DNA of 64,000 nucleotides. It comes from Rhodanobacter panaciterrae. Its GTDB lineage: Bacteria; Pseudomonadota; Gammaproteobacteria; Xanthomonadales; Rhodanobacteraceae. Positions 53,121 to 62,750 of the stretch are shown here, in pieces. Position 1 is the first letter of the stretch, and every line of letters starts with the position of its first letter. The notes under the pieces were generated by a model, which saw only the letters and a list, made by a program, of their open reading frames with translations, did no database searches and was not told the DNA's origin. Location: assembly GCF_014651895.1 (NCBI RefSeq), contig NZ_BMXT01000001.1, positions 1,426,001 through 1,490,000 of the forward strand. The letters run 5' to 3'. The position numbers were made by a program, and so were the translations under genes.

Positions 53121-55235
53121 TCAGGCGGTGGCGCCGCTGGCGCGCTCGTCTTCGGTGACGGCCTTCATCGACAGGCGGATGCGGCCCTGCTTGTCGACTT
53201 CGAGCACCTTGACCTTGACGATGTCGCCTTCCTTGAGCTTGTCGGAAACCTTCTCGACACGCTCGTCGGAGATCTGCGACACGTGCACCAGACCATCCTT
53301 GCCCGGCATGATCGTCACGAATGCACCGAAGTCCATCAGCTTGGCGACCTTGCCCTCGTAGATGCGGCCCGGCTCGACGTCAGATGTGATCTGCTCGATG
53401 CGCTTCTTCGCCGCTTCGCCCGCTTCGCGATTGACCGAGCCGATGATGATGGTGCCGTCGTCGCTGATGTCGATCGTGGTGCCGGTCTCTTCGGTGATCG
53501 AACGGATCGTGGCGCCACCCTTGCCGATCACTTCGCGGATCTTGTCCGGATGGATCTTGATGGTGATCAGGCGCGGGGCGAACTCGCTCATTTCCGTGCG
53601 GGCAGTGGTGAGCGCCTTGCCCATCTCGCCGAGGATATGCAGACGACCACGCTTGGCCTGCTCCAGCGCCACCTTCATGATCTCTTCGGTGATGCCGTCG
53701 ATCTTGATGTCCATCTGCAACGCGGAGATGCCATCGGCGCTACCGGCCACCTTGAAGTCCATGTCGCCGAGATGATCCTCGTCGCCCAGGATGTCGGACA
53801 GCACGACGAAGTCGTTGCCCTCCTTGACCAGACCCATGGCGATACCGGCCACCGGTGCCTTCAGCGGAATGCCCGCATCCATCATCGCCAGCGAGGAACC
53901 GCACACCGAGGCCATCGACGAGGAACCGTTGGACTCGGTGATTTCCGAGACCACGCGTACCACGTACGGGAATTCCTCGATCGTCGGCTTCACTGCCTGC
54001 ACGCCGCGCTTGGCAAGACGGCCGTGACCGATCTCGCGACGCTTCGGCGCACCGAAACGGCCAGCCTCACCCACCGAGAACGGGGGGAAGTTGTAATGGA
54101 ACAGGAACGGATCCTTCGACTCGCCACCCGGCGCATCGATGATCTGTGCGTCACGCGTGGTGCCCAGCGTGATGACGACCAGCGCCTGCGTCTCGCCACG
54201 GGTGAACAGCGCCGAGCCGTGGGTACGCGGCAGCACGCCGACGCGGGCAGTGATCGCACGGACGTCGTCCAGCTGACGGCCGTCGATACGCACCTTGGTC
54301 TTCAGCACGCTGTCGCGCATGGTGTGGTATTCGAGCTCGCCGAATTCCTTCGCCATGTCGCCAGCAGCCCAGCCGTTCGCTTCGGCCTGCGCCTTCAGCT
54401 CACCCAACACGTCGGCCTTGATCGCGGAAATCGCGTCGCGGCGCTGCAGCTTGTCGCGCACCTGGAACGCTTCGTCCAGCTTGTTGCCGACGGCGCCCTT
54501 GAGCGCGGCGACCAGCGATTCGTTGCGCGCCGGTGCCTTCCAGTCCCACGACGGCTTGGCGGCTTCGGCAGCCAGCTCGGCGATCGCACGGATCGCGGTC
54601 TGCATCTGCTGGTGACCGAACATCACTGCGCCGAGCATCACGTCTTCGGACAGCAGCTGGGCCTCGGATTCCACCATCAGCACCGCACCAGCGGTACCGG
54701 CGACGACCAAGTCCAGCTGTGAAGTCTTCAGCTCGGTGGCCGTCGGGTTCAGCAGGTACTGGCCGTTGGCGTAGCCGACGCGGGCGGCGCCGATCGGACC
54801 CTTGAACGGGATGCCGGCCAGCGACAGCGCGGCAGACGCGCCGAGCAGCGCGACGATGTCGCCGTCAATCTCGGGATTGAGCGAGACGACCTGCGCGATG
54901 ACCTGCACTTCGTTCTTGAAGTCTTCCGGGAACAGCGGGCGCACCGGGCGATCGATCAGACGCGAGGTCAGCGTCTCCTTCTCGGTCGGACGGCCTTCGC
55001 GCTTGAAGAAGCCGCCCGGGATGCGGCCGGCGGAGTAGAACTTTTCGACGTAGTCGACGGTGAGCGGGAAGAAATCCTGCCCTTCCTTCTGCTTGGTGGC
55101 CGCCACGGCGGTGACCAGCACCACGGTGCCGCCCATGCTGGCCATCACCGCGCCGGACGCCTGGCGGGCAATTTCGCCCGTCTCCAGCGTGACTTCGTGA
55201 CTACCGTACTGGAATGACTTGGTTACTTTTGCCAC
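53121..55235 (-). CDS. pnp: Polynucleotide phosphorylase
   Basis: 704 residues. Two RNase PH-like domains ([38 protein letters not shown]; later [29 protein letters not shown]), then a KH domain with [10 protein letters not shown] and an S1 domain with [18 protein letters not shown]. Degrades RNA 3' to 5' with phosphate and is a degradosome subunit. The last gene of the metY-pnp run, behind rpsO as in E. coli. Confidence 0.98.
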   Translation of the reverse strand: MAKVTKSFQYGSHEVTLETGEIARQASGAVMASMGGTVVLVTAVAATKQKEGQDFFPLTVDYVEKFYSAGRIPGGFFKREGRPTEKETLTSRLIDRPVRPLFPEDFKNEVQVIAQVVSLNPEIDGDIVALLGASAALSLAGIPFKGPIGAARVGYANGQYLLNPTATELKTSQLDLVVAGTAGAVLMVESEAQLLSEDVMLGAVMFGHQQMQTAIRAIAELAAEAAKPSWDWKAPARNESLVAALKGAVGNKLDEAFQVRDKLQRRDAISAIKADVLGELKAQAEANGWAAGDMAKEFGELEYHTMRDSVLKTKVRIDGRQLDDVRAITARVGVLPRTHGSALFTRGETQALVVITLGTTRDAQIIDAPGGESKDPFLFHYNFPPFSVGEAGRFGAPKRREIGHGRLAKRGVQAVKPTIEEFPYVVRVVSEITESNGSSSMASVCGSSLAMMDAGIPLKAPVAGIAMGLVKEGNDFVVLSDILGDEDHLGDMDFKVAGSADGISALQMDIKIDGITEEIMKVALEQAKRGRLHILGEMGKALTTARTEMSEFAPRLITIKIHPDKIREVIGKGGATIRSITEETGTTIDISDDGTIIIGSVNREAGEAAKKRIEQITSDVEPGRIYEGKVAKLMDFGAFVTIMPGKDGLVHVSQISDERVEKVSDKLKEGDIVKVKVLEVDKQGRIRLSMKAVTEDERASGATA

Positions 55236-55264
55236 GTGCTTAATTCCTGATCTGATTGAGGAGT

Positions 55265-55313
55265 GCGCCCAGGAATGGGCGCCTCTTGATCTTTGCGCTC
55301 ATGGATGAGCGCA
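55265..55313 (-). promoter_or_regulatory. Two hairpins in the rpsO-pnp gap
   Basis: GCGCCC/GGGCGC (55265-55282) and TGCGCTC/GAGCGCA (55294-55313), each with a 6-base loop, lie 30 bases upstream of pnp. In E. coli the same gap holds an RNase III-cut stem used in pnp autocontrol. A similar job is likely here (inference). Confidence 0.6.
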
Positions 55314-55318
55314 CGAAA

Positions 55319-55588
55319 TTACCGACGCAGGCCGAGGCGTTCGATCAGGGTCTGGTAGCGCGCAAGATCGCGATCTTTCAGATAGCTGAGCAGACGCTTG
55401 CGCTGGTTGACCAGCTTCAGCAGACCACGGCGGGAATGGTGATCCTGCTTGTGTTCCTTGAAGTGGCCGGTGAGATGGTCGATGCGGGCGGACAGCAAGG
55501 CCACCTGGACTTCGGTTGAACCGGTGTCGTTCGGCACGCGGCCGAAATCAGCAATGATCTTGCCGGTCTGTTCTGCGGTAAGGGACAT
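55319..55588 (-). CDS. rpsO: 30S ribosomal protein S15
   Basis: 89 residues: [74 protein letters not shown] and end LIERLGLRR, the complete family. Binds the central domain of 16S rRNA early in assembly and, in E. coli, represses its own mRNA through a leader pseudoknot. A promoter and a large palindrome lie in the gap to truB. Confidence 0.99.
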   Translation of the reverse strand: MSLTAEQTGKIIADFGRVPNDTGSTEVQVALLSARIDHLTGHFKEHKQDHHSRRGLLKLVNQRKRLLSYLKDRDLARYQTLIERLGLRR

Positions 55589-55615
55589 GGGTATACGTTT
55601 CCTTGGAAAGGCGAT

Positions 55616-55663
55616 GCGAAGCTTGTGCTTGCATCATCGCGATGACGCAAGCACAAGCTTCGC
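55616..55663 (-). promoter_or_regulatory. 48-nt near-perfect palindrome in rpsO leader
   Basis: 17-base arms (55616-55632 and 55647-55663) are exact complements. After one mismatch, TCATCGCGATGA (55634-55645) continues as a self-complementary centre. It lies 28 bases before the rpsO start and inside its leader. No T-run follows, so it is not a standard terminator. Confidence 0.75.
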
Positions 55664-55696
55664 CTAGATGAATGAAAGCGTTGAAATAACCTGTCT

Positions 55697-55726
55697 ATTC
55701 TACTGATGGGAGTGGTGTTACAACAA
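55697..55726 (-). promoter_or_regulatory. Probable rpsO promoter
   Basis: Minus strand TTGTTG (55721-55726), an 18-base spacer and TAGAAT (55697-55702), in the truB-rpsO gap and upstream of the palindrome. Confidence 0.55.
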
Positions 55727-55755
55727 GTGCGCAGCGGTTTATCGGCGCAATTTCT

Positions 55756-56682
55756 TCAGTCGGGCGGCAGGTTGAAGCCGCGCAGGATGCGGGCACGGCC
55801 CTCATCATCCAGCTCCAGCAGCGCCAGCAGCGCGCCATCACTGGCATAGGCGGCACAACGGCCGCTTGACGGCGCCTGCGGCAGCGGGATCTGCTGGCCG
55901 CGCGAGATCGCCATGCTTTGCTGCTCATCGAGCTGCAGCACCGGCAAATCGGACAATCCGGCCGACACCGGCAACAACCACGCCAGCAAGGCTTCGTCCC
56001 CCTGCTCCGCCGCCTGCTGCAGCTGCTCCAGCGTCACCATGCGCGGCTCGCGAAACGGATCCACCCATAGGCGGCGCAGTGCGGTCAGATGCGCGCCACA
56101 GCCCAGATCTTCACCCAGGTCCACCGCCAGCGAGCGCACATAGGTGCCGGAGCCGCACTCCACCAGCAGAGTCAGCGTGTCGTCGGTGCGTGCCAGCAGC
56201 TCCAGCCGGTGGATATCCACCTCGCGCGGCGGCACTTCGATGGTCTCGCCACGACGCGCCTTCGCATACAGCCGTTCGCCATCCTGCTTGAGCGCCGAAT
56301 ACATCGGTGGTACTTGGGAGATGCGTCCACGCAGCTTGGCCAGCGCCGCCTCGATGGTGGCATCGTCAAGCGCCGGTACCGGGCGTTGCCGCACGATCTC
56401 GCCTTCGCAGTCAGCCGTATCGGTGGTGATGCCCAGCCGGCACTCAGCCACATAAGCCTTGCGCGCACCGAGCAGACTGCCGGCCAGCTTGGTCGCCTCG
56501 CCGAAACACAGTGGCAACAGGCCAGTGGCCAGCGGATCGAGCGCGCCGGTATGGCCACCCTTGGCTGCGCGCAACAGCTTTCGCACAGACTGCAGCGCCT
56601 GGTTGGAACTCAGGCCCAGCGGTTTGTCGAGCAGGACGATGCCGTGCAGATCACGGTGCTTGATACGCGGAAGACGGCTCAT
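55756..56682 (-). CDS. truB: tRNA pseudouridine-55 synthase
   Basis: 308 residues. Catalytic Asp49 in GGHTGALDPLATGLLPLCFGEATK, plus GKAYVAECRLGITTDT-like and GSGTYVRSLAVDLGEDLG motifs, and a C-terminal PUA-like region. Makes pseudouridine 55 in the T loop of tRNAs. Follows rbfA by 28 bases in the order found in many gammaproteobacteria. Confidence 0.97.
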   Translation of the reverse strand: MSRLPRIKHRDLHGIVLLDKPLGLSSNQALQSVRKLLRAAKGGHTGALDPLATGLLPLCFGEATKLAGSLLGARKAYVAECRLGITTDTADCEGEIVRQRPVPALDDATIEAALAKLRGRISQVPPMYSALKQDGERLYAKARRGETIEVPPREVDIHRLELLARTDDTLTLLVECGSGTYVRSLAVDLGEDLGCGAHLTALRRLWVDPFREPRMVTLEQLQQAAEQGDEALLAWLLPVSAGLSDLPVLQLDEQQSMAISRGQQIPLPQAPSSGRCAAYASDGALLALLELDDEGRARILRGFNLPPD

Positions 56683-56710
56683 CGGTTCAGCGGCGCCTGC
56701 TTATCCAGGC

Positions 56711-57103
56711 TCAGCCCTGCTTGTCGTCGGTGGGGTCGGTGGGCGGTAACAGATCGCGCGCCTGCCCACGCAGCAAGGACTCGATGCGCTCGCCCTTGTC
56801 GACCGAGTCGTCATACTTGAATTTCAGCTCCGGCACCCGGCGCATGCGCATGCCGCTGTGTGCCAGCGAATGGCGGATCTCGTGGCCGATCTCGTTGAGT
56901 GCCTTTACCGCCGGCAAACCCTGTTCGGGCAGCATGGCGGTCACCCACACGGTGGCCCAATCGAGATCACGGGTGATTTCCACATCCGACACGCTGACCG
57001 ACGGCAGCCCGTGATCGCGCACGGCCGCATGCACCAGCAAACCCAGTTCGCGGCGCAACTCGGCACCGATGCGGTCGGTACGTTTGAAATCACGGGATGG
57101 CAT
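56711..57103 (-). CDS. rbfA: Ribosome-binding factor A
   Basis: 130 residues from the ATG at 57103, which has GGAG six bases upstream; a TTG four codons earlier is in frame. KH-like fold: RTDRIGAELRRELGLLVH, VSVSDVEITRDLDWATVWVT, IRHSLAHSGMRMRRVPELKFKYDDSVDKGERIESLL. Helps 16S rRNA 5'-end maturation and 30S assembly in the cold. A repeat element separates it from infB. Confidence 0.97.
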   Translation of the reverse strand: MPSRDFKRTDRIGAELRRELGLLVHAAVRDHGLPSVSVSDVEITRDLDWATVWVTAMLPEQGLPAVKALNEIGHEIRHSLAHSGMRMRRVPELKFKYDDSVDKGERIESLLRGQARDLLPPTDPTDDKQG

Positions 57104-57158
57104 GAGTATCTCCAATCAAATAACGGCGCAGCGCCGCGTAGCGGCGATGAGCTCTACA

Positions 57159-57275
57159 CCTATCCCCTGGGGGAGAGGTACGGATGAGGGGCTGGCATGG
57201 CGAAAAGCTCGAAAAAAAGATGCTTTTGCCGGACCTTGGCCCCTCACCCCAACCCTCTCCCCGCAGGGGAGAGGG
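57159..57275. repeat. Inverted-repeat element between rbfA and infB
   Basis: TATCCCCTGGGGGAGAGG...GATGAGGGG (57161-57192) and CCCCTCACCCCAACCCTCTCCCC plus GCAGGGGAGAGGG (57240-57275) are inverted, imperfect copies around a central 47 bases. Each also has its own CCCC/GGGG palindrome. The CCCCTCACCCCAACCCTCTCCCC type of repeat is widespread between genes in Xanthomonadales and other proteobacteria (from memory). It fills nearly all of the 167-180-base gap. Confidence 0.75.
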
Positions 57276-57282
57276 GGTTCAA

Positions 57283-60123
57283 TCAAAGCGTGCGTGCCAC
57301 TTCGGTGCGTTCGAAGCACTCGATCTGGTCGCCTGGCTTGACGTCGTTGTACTGCTTGACCGCGATGCCGCACTCCATGCCGTTGCGCACTTCGTCGACC
57401 AGTTCCTTGAAGCGGCGCAGCGATTCCAGCTCGCCTTCGAAGATCACCACGTTGTCGCGCAGCACGCGGATCGGCTTGCTGCGCTTGACCGAACCTTCGG
57501 TGACCATGCAACCGGCCACGGCGCCGAACTTGGAGCTGCGGAACACATCGCGAACCTGCGCGATACCGATGATGTCCTCGCGTACTTCCATGCCGAGCAG
57601 GCCAGTCGCCGCCTGGGTCACCTGATCGATCACGTCATAAATGATCGAGAAGTAACGCACGTCGAGGCCGGCCGTCTCGATCACCTTGCGTGCCGACGCA
57701 TCGGCGCGCACGTTGAAGCCGATGACCAGCGCCTTCGAGGCCGCTGCCAGGGTGGCGTCGGATTCGTTGATGCCGCCCACACCGGACGAGACCACGTTGA
57801 CCCTGACCCGCTCGTTGCCGATCTGGGTCAACGATTCGCGCAATGCCTCGACCGAGCCCTGCACGTCGCCCTTGACCAGGATGTTGAGCGTCTGCTGCTC
57901 CACGCCCTGACCCATCTTCGCAATGATGTCCTCGAGCCGGTTGCTCTTGCTGACCATGCGCGTTTCGCGGCGCTTGAGCTCACGCTCCTGCGCGACCTCG
58001 CGAGCGAGACGCTCGTCCTCGACGCAGACGAAGTCGTCGCCGGTTTCCGGCACGCCCGACAGACCCAGCACCTGCACCGGAATCGACGGGCCGGCTTCCT
58101 GCACCTGTTTGCCGGTTTCGTCGATCAGCGCGCGCATGCGGCCGTATTCGATGCCGCAGACAATGAAATCGCCCTTCTTCAAGGTGCCCTGCTGCACCAG
58201 CACCGTCGCTACCGGACCACGGCCACGATCCAGACTGGATTCGATCACCACGCCGGAAGCGCGGCCGTCAGCCACGGCCCTGAGCTCCATCACTTCGGCC
58301 TGCACCGAGATCGCATCGAGCAGATCCTCGACACCGGCGCCGGTCTTGGCCGATACCGGGATGAACTGGACGTCGCCGCCCCAGTCTTCCGGCACCACTT
58401 CGTACTGCACCAGGCCCTGCTTGACGTTGTCCGGGTTGGCGCCGTCCTTGTCCATCTTGTTGACCGCGACGATCAGCGGCACCTTGGCGGCGCGCGCATG
58501 CTTCACCGCTTCCACCGTCTGCGGCATCACGCCGTCATCGGCAGCCACCACCAGGATCACGATATCGGTCGACTGCGCGCCACGGGCACGCATCGAGGTG
58601 AACGCGGCGTGGCCCGGAGTATCCAGGAACGTGATCACGCCCTTGGACGTTTCCACGTGATACGCACCGATATGCTGGGTGATGCCGCCGGCTTCGCCGG
58701 AAGCGACCTTGGTGCGGCGGATGTAATCGAGCAGCGAGGTCTTGCCGTGATCGACATGGCCCATGATCGTCACCACCGGCGGGCGCGAGATCTTCTCGCC
58801 TTCCAGTTCGACGTTCTGGGTATGCGCCGCCAGCGTCTCCTCGGCGTTGTTCTGGCTGTCGGCAACCGGCACATGACCGAGCTCCTCGACCACCAGCACC
58901 GCGGTGTCGTGATCGACGGTCTGGTTGATGGTCGCCATCACGCCCATCTTGAACAGCGCCTTGACCACCTCGGAGCCCTTGACCGCCATCTTCTGCGCCA
59001 GCTCGGCGACGATGTTGGTATCACCCACGACCACTTCACGCACCACCGGCGCGGTCGGACGCGAGAAGCCATGCGGGCCGCTCGGTGGAGCGCTGTTGCC
59101 ACGCGACAGCATTTCGCGGCCGCTGCTGCGACCCGGCTTGCCACGCTTGTTGCTGGAGGAGGAACGGCGAGCCCGGTCGGCCTCGCTCAGATGCATCTGG
59201 CCACCGGCAAAACGCTTGCCGGCGCTTTCGCGACCTTCCTTGCCACCTGCCGCGCCCGCACTGTCATTGCGTTCACGCGGATGTTTGGGCTTGTTGCGGT
59301 TGGCGTCACCAGCTGCGGCCGGTGCGGCCGCTCCGCCTGCCACGGCTGCGCGAGCCGCCGGCGCCGCCGGTGCAGCTGCTGCTGGGGCGGGCGCTGGTGC
59401 CGGCACGGGCTTGACCAGTTTTTCACGTTTGCGCGGCTCATGGATGCGCGGCAGGATCATGCCCAGATCGCGCTGGTCCATGCGCTGGACGGATCCTGCG
59501 GCGTCATCGCCGGTATCCGCCGCAGCCGTCTCGGCTACCGGCTCCGGGGCAGCTTCGACATGGCTGTCCGCTACCGGTGCGGCGACACTGACAGCCTCGG
59601 CCTGGCGCTGTTCTTTTTCATGCTGCCGCTGCTGCTCGTCAAGGGCGCGCTGCTGCGCTTCCTCATGACGACGTTGCTCGGTATCGAGGCGATCCTGCTC
59701 TTCCTGCTCGCGCTGCTGCTGCGATTCATGCAGCTTGCGCACGGCGTCTTCGCGCTCGGGCTCGACGCTGGCTTCCTCGGCAATCACGCTGCGCTTGACG
59801 TAGGTGCGTTTGGCGCGAACTTCGACGTTGACCGTCTTGGCTGCACCTGCGGCACCGCGGCCGCCCGGCGTGGCCACTTTCAGCTCGCCGACCGTGCGCC
59901 GCTTGAGGGTGATCTGGCGCGGCGCGCTGTCATCGACCTCGGCGGCGGTTTCCGTCTTGCCGTGCGTGCGACGCAGGAAGCCCAGCAGTTTCACCTTTTC
60001 GGTGCTGCTGATGACTTGCTCCTGATCGGAGAATTTCATGCCCGCCTCGCCCAGTTGCGTGAGCAACCGGTCGACCGGCATGCCCAGTACCTGGGCGAGT
60101 TGTTTGATCGTGACGTCCGACAT
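57283..60123 (-). CDS. infB: Translation initiation factor IF-2
   Basis: 946 residues. IF2-N domain at 1-52 ([21 protein letters not shown]), a long charged and Ala/Pro/Gly-rich linker to about 355 with a Glu/Gln/Arg helix at 115-175, a second IF2-N at about 365-425, then the G domain: GHVDHGKT (455-462), DTPGH (501-505), NKMD (555-558). C-terminal domains bind initiator tRNA. It lies in one operon with that tRNA. Longer than E. coli IF-2 (890) because of the linker. Confidence 0.98.
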   Translation of the reverse strand: MSDVTIKQLAQVLGMPVDRLLTQLGEAGMKFSDQEQVISSTEKVKLLGFLRRTHGKTETAAEVDDSAPRQITLKRRTVGELKVATPGGRGAAGAAKTVNVEVRAKRTYVKRSVIAEEASVEPEREDAVRKLHESQQQREQEEQDRLDTEQRRHEEAQQRALDEQQRQHEKEQRQAEAVSVAAPVADSHVEAAPEPVAETAAADTGDDAAGSVQRMDQRDLGMILPRIHEPRKREKLVKPVPAPAPAPAAAAPAAPAARAAVAGGAAAPAAAGDANRNKPKHPRERNDSAGAAGGKEGRESAGKRFAGGQMHLSEADRARRSSSSNKRGKPGRSSGREMLSRGNSAPPSGPHGFSRPTAPVVREVVVGDTNIVAELAQKMAVKGSEVVKALFKMGVMATINQTVDHDTAVLVVEELGHVPVADSQNNAEETLAAHTQNVELEGEKISRPPVVTIMGHVDHGKTSLLDYIRRTKVASGEAGGITQHIGAYHVETSKGVITFLDTPGHAAFTSMRARGAQSTDIVILVVAADDGVMPQTVEAVKHARAAKVPLIVAVNKMDKDGANPDNVKQGLVQYEVVPEDWGGDVQFIPVSAKTGAGVEDLLDAISVQAEVMELRAVADGRASGVVIESSLDRGRGPVATVLVQQGTLKKGDFIVCGIEYGRMRALIDETGKQVQEAGPSIPVQVLGLSGVPETGDDFVCVEDERLAREVAQERELKRRETRMVSKSNRLEDIIAKMGQGVEQQTLNILVKGDVQGSVEALRESLTQIGNERVRVNVVSSGVGGINESDATLAAASKALVIGFNVRADASARKVIETAGLDVRYFSIIYDVIDQVTQAATGLLGMEVREDIIGIAQVRDVFRSSKFGAVAGCMVTEGSVKRSKPIRVLRDNVVIFEGELESLRRFKELVDEVRNGMECGIAVKQYNDVKPGDQIECFERTEVARTL

Positions 60124-60190
60124 CGTGTTCTTTGCTCCGCCGTTCCCGCGCTTATCGTCAGTGCGACATTATTCATGCCGCCACCTCCAT

Positions 60191-60238
60191 CCCTGGTGAA
60201 AGACTCCGTAAAGTCTTTCTCGGCACACCCGTCCAGGG
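60191..60238 (-). promoter_or_regulatory. Branched hairpin between nusA and infB
   Basis: CCCTGG (60191-60196) pairs with CCAGGG (60233-60238) and encloses AAAGACT/AGTCTTT (60199-60218). There is no T-run, so an mRNA processing or attenuation structure inside the operon is more likely than a terminator. Confidence 0.4.
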
Positions 60239-60253
60239 TGCCGCCGTCCGCGG

Positions 60254-61759
60254 TTAGCCGCCTTTCTCCAGCCGCGCGATCATCGGCGCACGTGCGGCCA
60301 TGATCAGTGCTGCAGCGCGCTCTTCGTTCATGCCATCGATATCGATCAGGTCATCCACCGCCAGATCCGCCAGATCGTCGACCGTACTTACCTCGCGAGC
60401 AGCCAGTGCATAGGCCGTCGTTTCATCCATGCCTTCCAGCGCCAACAGCTCGGCAGACGGCTGATGTTCGTCGACGCCCTCCTCCACCGCCAGTGCCTCG
60501 GTCAGCAGCGCATCGCGGGCACGTGCGCGCAGTTCCTCGACGATGTCCTCGTCGAAGCCCTCCACCGCCAGCAGTTCGGCGCTGGGCACGTAGGCGATTT
60601 CCTCGACGCTGGAGAAGCCTTCCTGCACCAGGATGACCGCAATCTCCTGATCCACTTCGAGCTTGTCCATGAACAGCTGGCGCGCGGCCTCCTGCTCGGA
60701 CTCGCTCTTGGCGGTGACCTGGTCCTGGGTCATCACGTTGAGCTGCCAGCCGGTCAGCTTGCTGGCCAAGCGCACGTTCTGGCCACCGCGGCCGATCGCC
60801 TGGGACAGCTTGTCCTCGGCCACCGCGATATCCATCGAGTGCTTTTCCTCGTCCATGATGATGGACTGCACTTCCGCCGGCGCCATCGCATTGATGACGA
60901 ACTGCGCCTGGTTCTCGTGCCACAGGATGATGTCGACGCGCTCGCCGTTGAGGTCGTTGGAGACCGCCTGCACGCGTGAACCGCGCATACCGATGCAGGC
61001 GCCAATCGGATCGGTGCGGCTGTCATGCGCCAGCACAGCGATCTTGGCGCGGTCGCCCGGATCACGGGCGCAGCCCTTGATCTCGACCAGGCCTTGGCCA
61101 ACTTCCGGCACTTCCAGCTTGAACAGCTCGATCATGAATTCCGGCGCCGCGCGCGACACGAACAGCTGCGGGCCGCGGGCCTCGGAGCGCACTTCGTACA
61201 GGTAACCGCGCACGCGGTCACCGACGCGGGCCGACTCACGCGGAATCGTCTTGTCGCGCGGGATGAACGCCTCGGCATTGCTGCCCAGGTCGAGGTAGAT
61301 GTTGCCGCGCTCGACGCGCTTGACGATACCGGTGACGAGTTCGCCGACACGATCGGCGAACGCATCGACCACCTGCTGGCGCTCGGCTTCGCGTACGCGC
61401 TGCACGATCACCTGCTTGGCGGCCTGCGCGGCGATGCGACCGAATTCGGCGTTCTCGACCTGCTGCTCGATGTACTCGCCCACTTCGGCGTCGGCGCGCT
61501 CGTCCAGTGCATCCATCAGGCGCAGCTGATACGACGGCGATTCCATCTCGCCATCGTCGGCAATGACTTCCCAGCGACGGAACGTCTGGTATTCGCCGGT
61601 GTTGTGGTCGATCGACACGCGGACGTCTGGCTCCTCGTCCGGATAGCGCTTCTTCGCGGCTGAGGCCAATGCGGCCTCCATCGCTTCGAAAATCACTTCC
61701 AGCGGCACGCCCTTTTCATTGGCGACCGCGTCGACGACCAGCAAAAGTTCTTTGCTCAT
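60254..61759 (-). CDS. nusA: Transcription elongation/antitermination factor NusA
   Basis: 501 residues. N-terminal RNA-polymerase-binding domain (MSKELLLVVDAVANEKGVP), S1 domain (GIVKRVERGNIYLDLGSNAEAFIPRD), two KH domains (GACIGMRGSRVQAVSNDLNGERVDII; SQAIGRGGQNVRLASKLTGW), and two acidic C-terminal repeats (LLAVEGFDEDIVEELRARA; LLALEGMDETTAYALAAR). Acts in pausing, termination and rRNA antitermination, and can regulate its own operon. Confidence 0.98.
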   Translation of the reverse strand: MSKELLLVVDAVANEKGVPLEVIFEAMEAALASAAKKRYPDEEPDVRVSIDHNTGEYQTFRRWEVIADDGEMESPSYQLRLMDALDERADAEVGEYIEQQVENAEFGRIAAQAAKQVIVQRVREAERQQVVDAFADRVGELVTGIVKRVERGNIYLDLGSNAEAFIPRDKTIPRESARVGDRVRGYLYEVRSEARGPQLFVSRAAPEFMIELFKLEVPEVGQGLVEIKGCARDPGDRAKIAVLAHDSRTDPIGACIGMRGSRVQAVSNDLNGERVDIILWHENQAQFVINAMAPAEVQSIIMDEEKHSMDIAVAEDKLSQAIGRGGQNVRLASKLTGWQLNVMTQDQVTAKSESEQEAARQLFMDKLEVDQEIAVILVQEGFSSVEEIAYVPSAELLAVEGFDEDIVEELRARARDALLTEALAVEEGVDEHQPSAELLALEGMDETTAYALAAREVSTVDDLADLAVDDLIDIDGMNEERAAALIMAARAPMIARLEKGG

Positions 61760-61820
61760 TGCAGCAACTCCATAGGCGCCCAGCGGCGGCCAATCGATCT
61801 TGATGAATTATTCGTACTGA

Positions 61821-62363
61821 TTACTTCGGGGCCTTGGGGGCCGCAGTCTTGCCACCGCGCTTGGGCTGCGGCGCATAACCGAGCGCCTCCCAATTTGGCA
61901 CTACACGCGCACTTTCCACCAGCGCGTGATCGAATTCGAATGTCTTGCCTTCGGCTTCCAGCACGATGTGCTCGCCTTCCACCGAGATCAACTTGCCGCG
62001 CAGGCGACGACGTCCTTCCAGCGGCGCCTTCAGCAGCAACTTCACTTCCTGCCCGCCGACTTTCGCAAACTGTGCAGCCGTAAACAGCGGTCGATCGATG
62101 CCCGGCGAGGAAACTTCCAGCACGTAATTGCCGGGAATGGGATCCTCGACATCCAGCAACGCGGACAACTCGCGACTGGCGGTCTCGCAATCCTCGATAC
62201 CGACCTCACGACGTTCGCCGTCAGGTCCGGTCTTGTCCAGCAAGTCCAGATAAATACGCAGGGTACTCTGCCCGTGCGAAGGGTTGAACTCCACGCCAAG
62301 GCATTCCAGGCCCAGATCGGCCAGTACCTCGGTGAAGCGTTGCGTCAGTGCCTGTGTATCCAT
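61821..62363 (-). CDS. rimP: Ribosome maturation factor RimP
   Basis: 180 residues: [22 protein letters not shown], the family hallmark [22 protein letters not shown], and a C-terminal SH3-like domain ([45 protein letters not shown]) with a short basic tail. Needed for 30S assembly. First protein gene of the operon; nusA follows after 61 bases. Confidence 0.97.
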   Translation of the reverse strand: MDTQALTQRFTEVLADLGLECLGVEFNPSHGQSTLRIYLDLLDKTGPDGERREVGIEDCETASRELSALLDVEDPIPGNYVLEVSSPGIDRPLFTAAQFAKVGGQEVKLLLKAPLEGRRRLRGKLISVEGEHIVLEAEGKTFEFDHALVESARVVPNWEALGYAPQPKRGGKTAAPKAPK

Positions 62364-62403
62364 GGGTTCGCCTTCCCAGATCGCTTTTCAGAACAGCAGA
62401 AAC

Positions 62404-62429
62404 AAAAAATGGGCTCCAACGGCCCATTT
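62404..62429 (-). terminator. Terminator/attenuator upstream of rimP
   Basis: Minus strand AAATGGGC / GCCCATTT with a 7-base loop, then TTTTTTGTTT. Lies about 40 bases before the rimP start, so it can limit read-through from metY into the operon. Confidence 0.8.
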
Positions 62430-62515
62430 CCTTATCTCGCCGATGTCCCTCTCCTACAGCTCCTTCCGGCGCCGGCACCACTCGTGGTGGTTCGGCATGA
62501 CGCATCCGTGCGCCC

Positions 62516-62542
62516 AACAAAAAAGCCTCACGAGGAGGCTTT
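62516..62542 (-). terminator. Terminator after metY
   Basis: Minus strand AAAGCCTC / GAGGCTTT with a 5-base loop, then TTTTTTGTTG, starting about 19 bases past the tRNA 3' end. Confidence 0.85.
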
Positions 62543-62560
62543 CTTGCACCAAGAAAGATC

Positions 62561-62637
62561 TGGTAGCGGGGGCAGGATTCGAACCTGCGACCTTCGGGTT
62601 ATGAGCCCGACGAGCTGCCAGACTGCTCCACCCCGCA
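62561..62637 (-). tRNA. metY: Initiator tRNA-fMet (CAT)
   Basis: 77 nt ending with encoded CCA. Anticodon CAT; T-arm GCAGGTTCGAATCCTGC; D-arm AGCAGTCTGGCAGCT. Two initiator marks are visible: three G-C pairs (GGG/CCC) next to the anticodon loop, and an unpaired 1-72 position (T opposite T) at the end of the acceptor stem. Placed at the head of rimP-nusA-infB exactly as metY is in E. coli, tying initiator tRNA to IF-2. Confidence 0.95.
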
Positions 62638-62650
62638 TCAGAGTCCGAAG

Positions 62651-62679
62651 AGTTTAGCGGGGTGGCCGGTTTCTTGCAA
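62651..62679 (-). promoter_or_regulatory. metY promoter
   Basis: Minus strand TTGCAA (62674-62679), a 17-base spacer and TAAACT (62651-62656), placing the start about 7 bases before the tRNA. Confidence 0.75.
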
Positions 62680-62750
62680 GCCTCAACGTCAACAATCCGA
62701 TATTAAGTTGGCCTGCGATGACATCACGATCATCGCCACGCGTGCAAACA

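Noticed and set aside
57184-60303. 1039-codon open frame antisense to infB
   Set aside because: It is His/Arg/Asp-rich shadow sequence opposite infB, with no domain.
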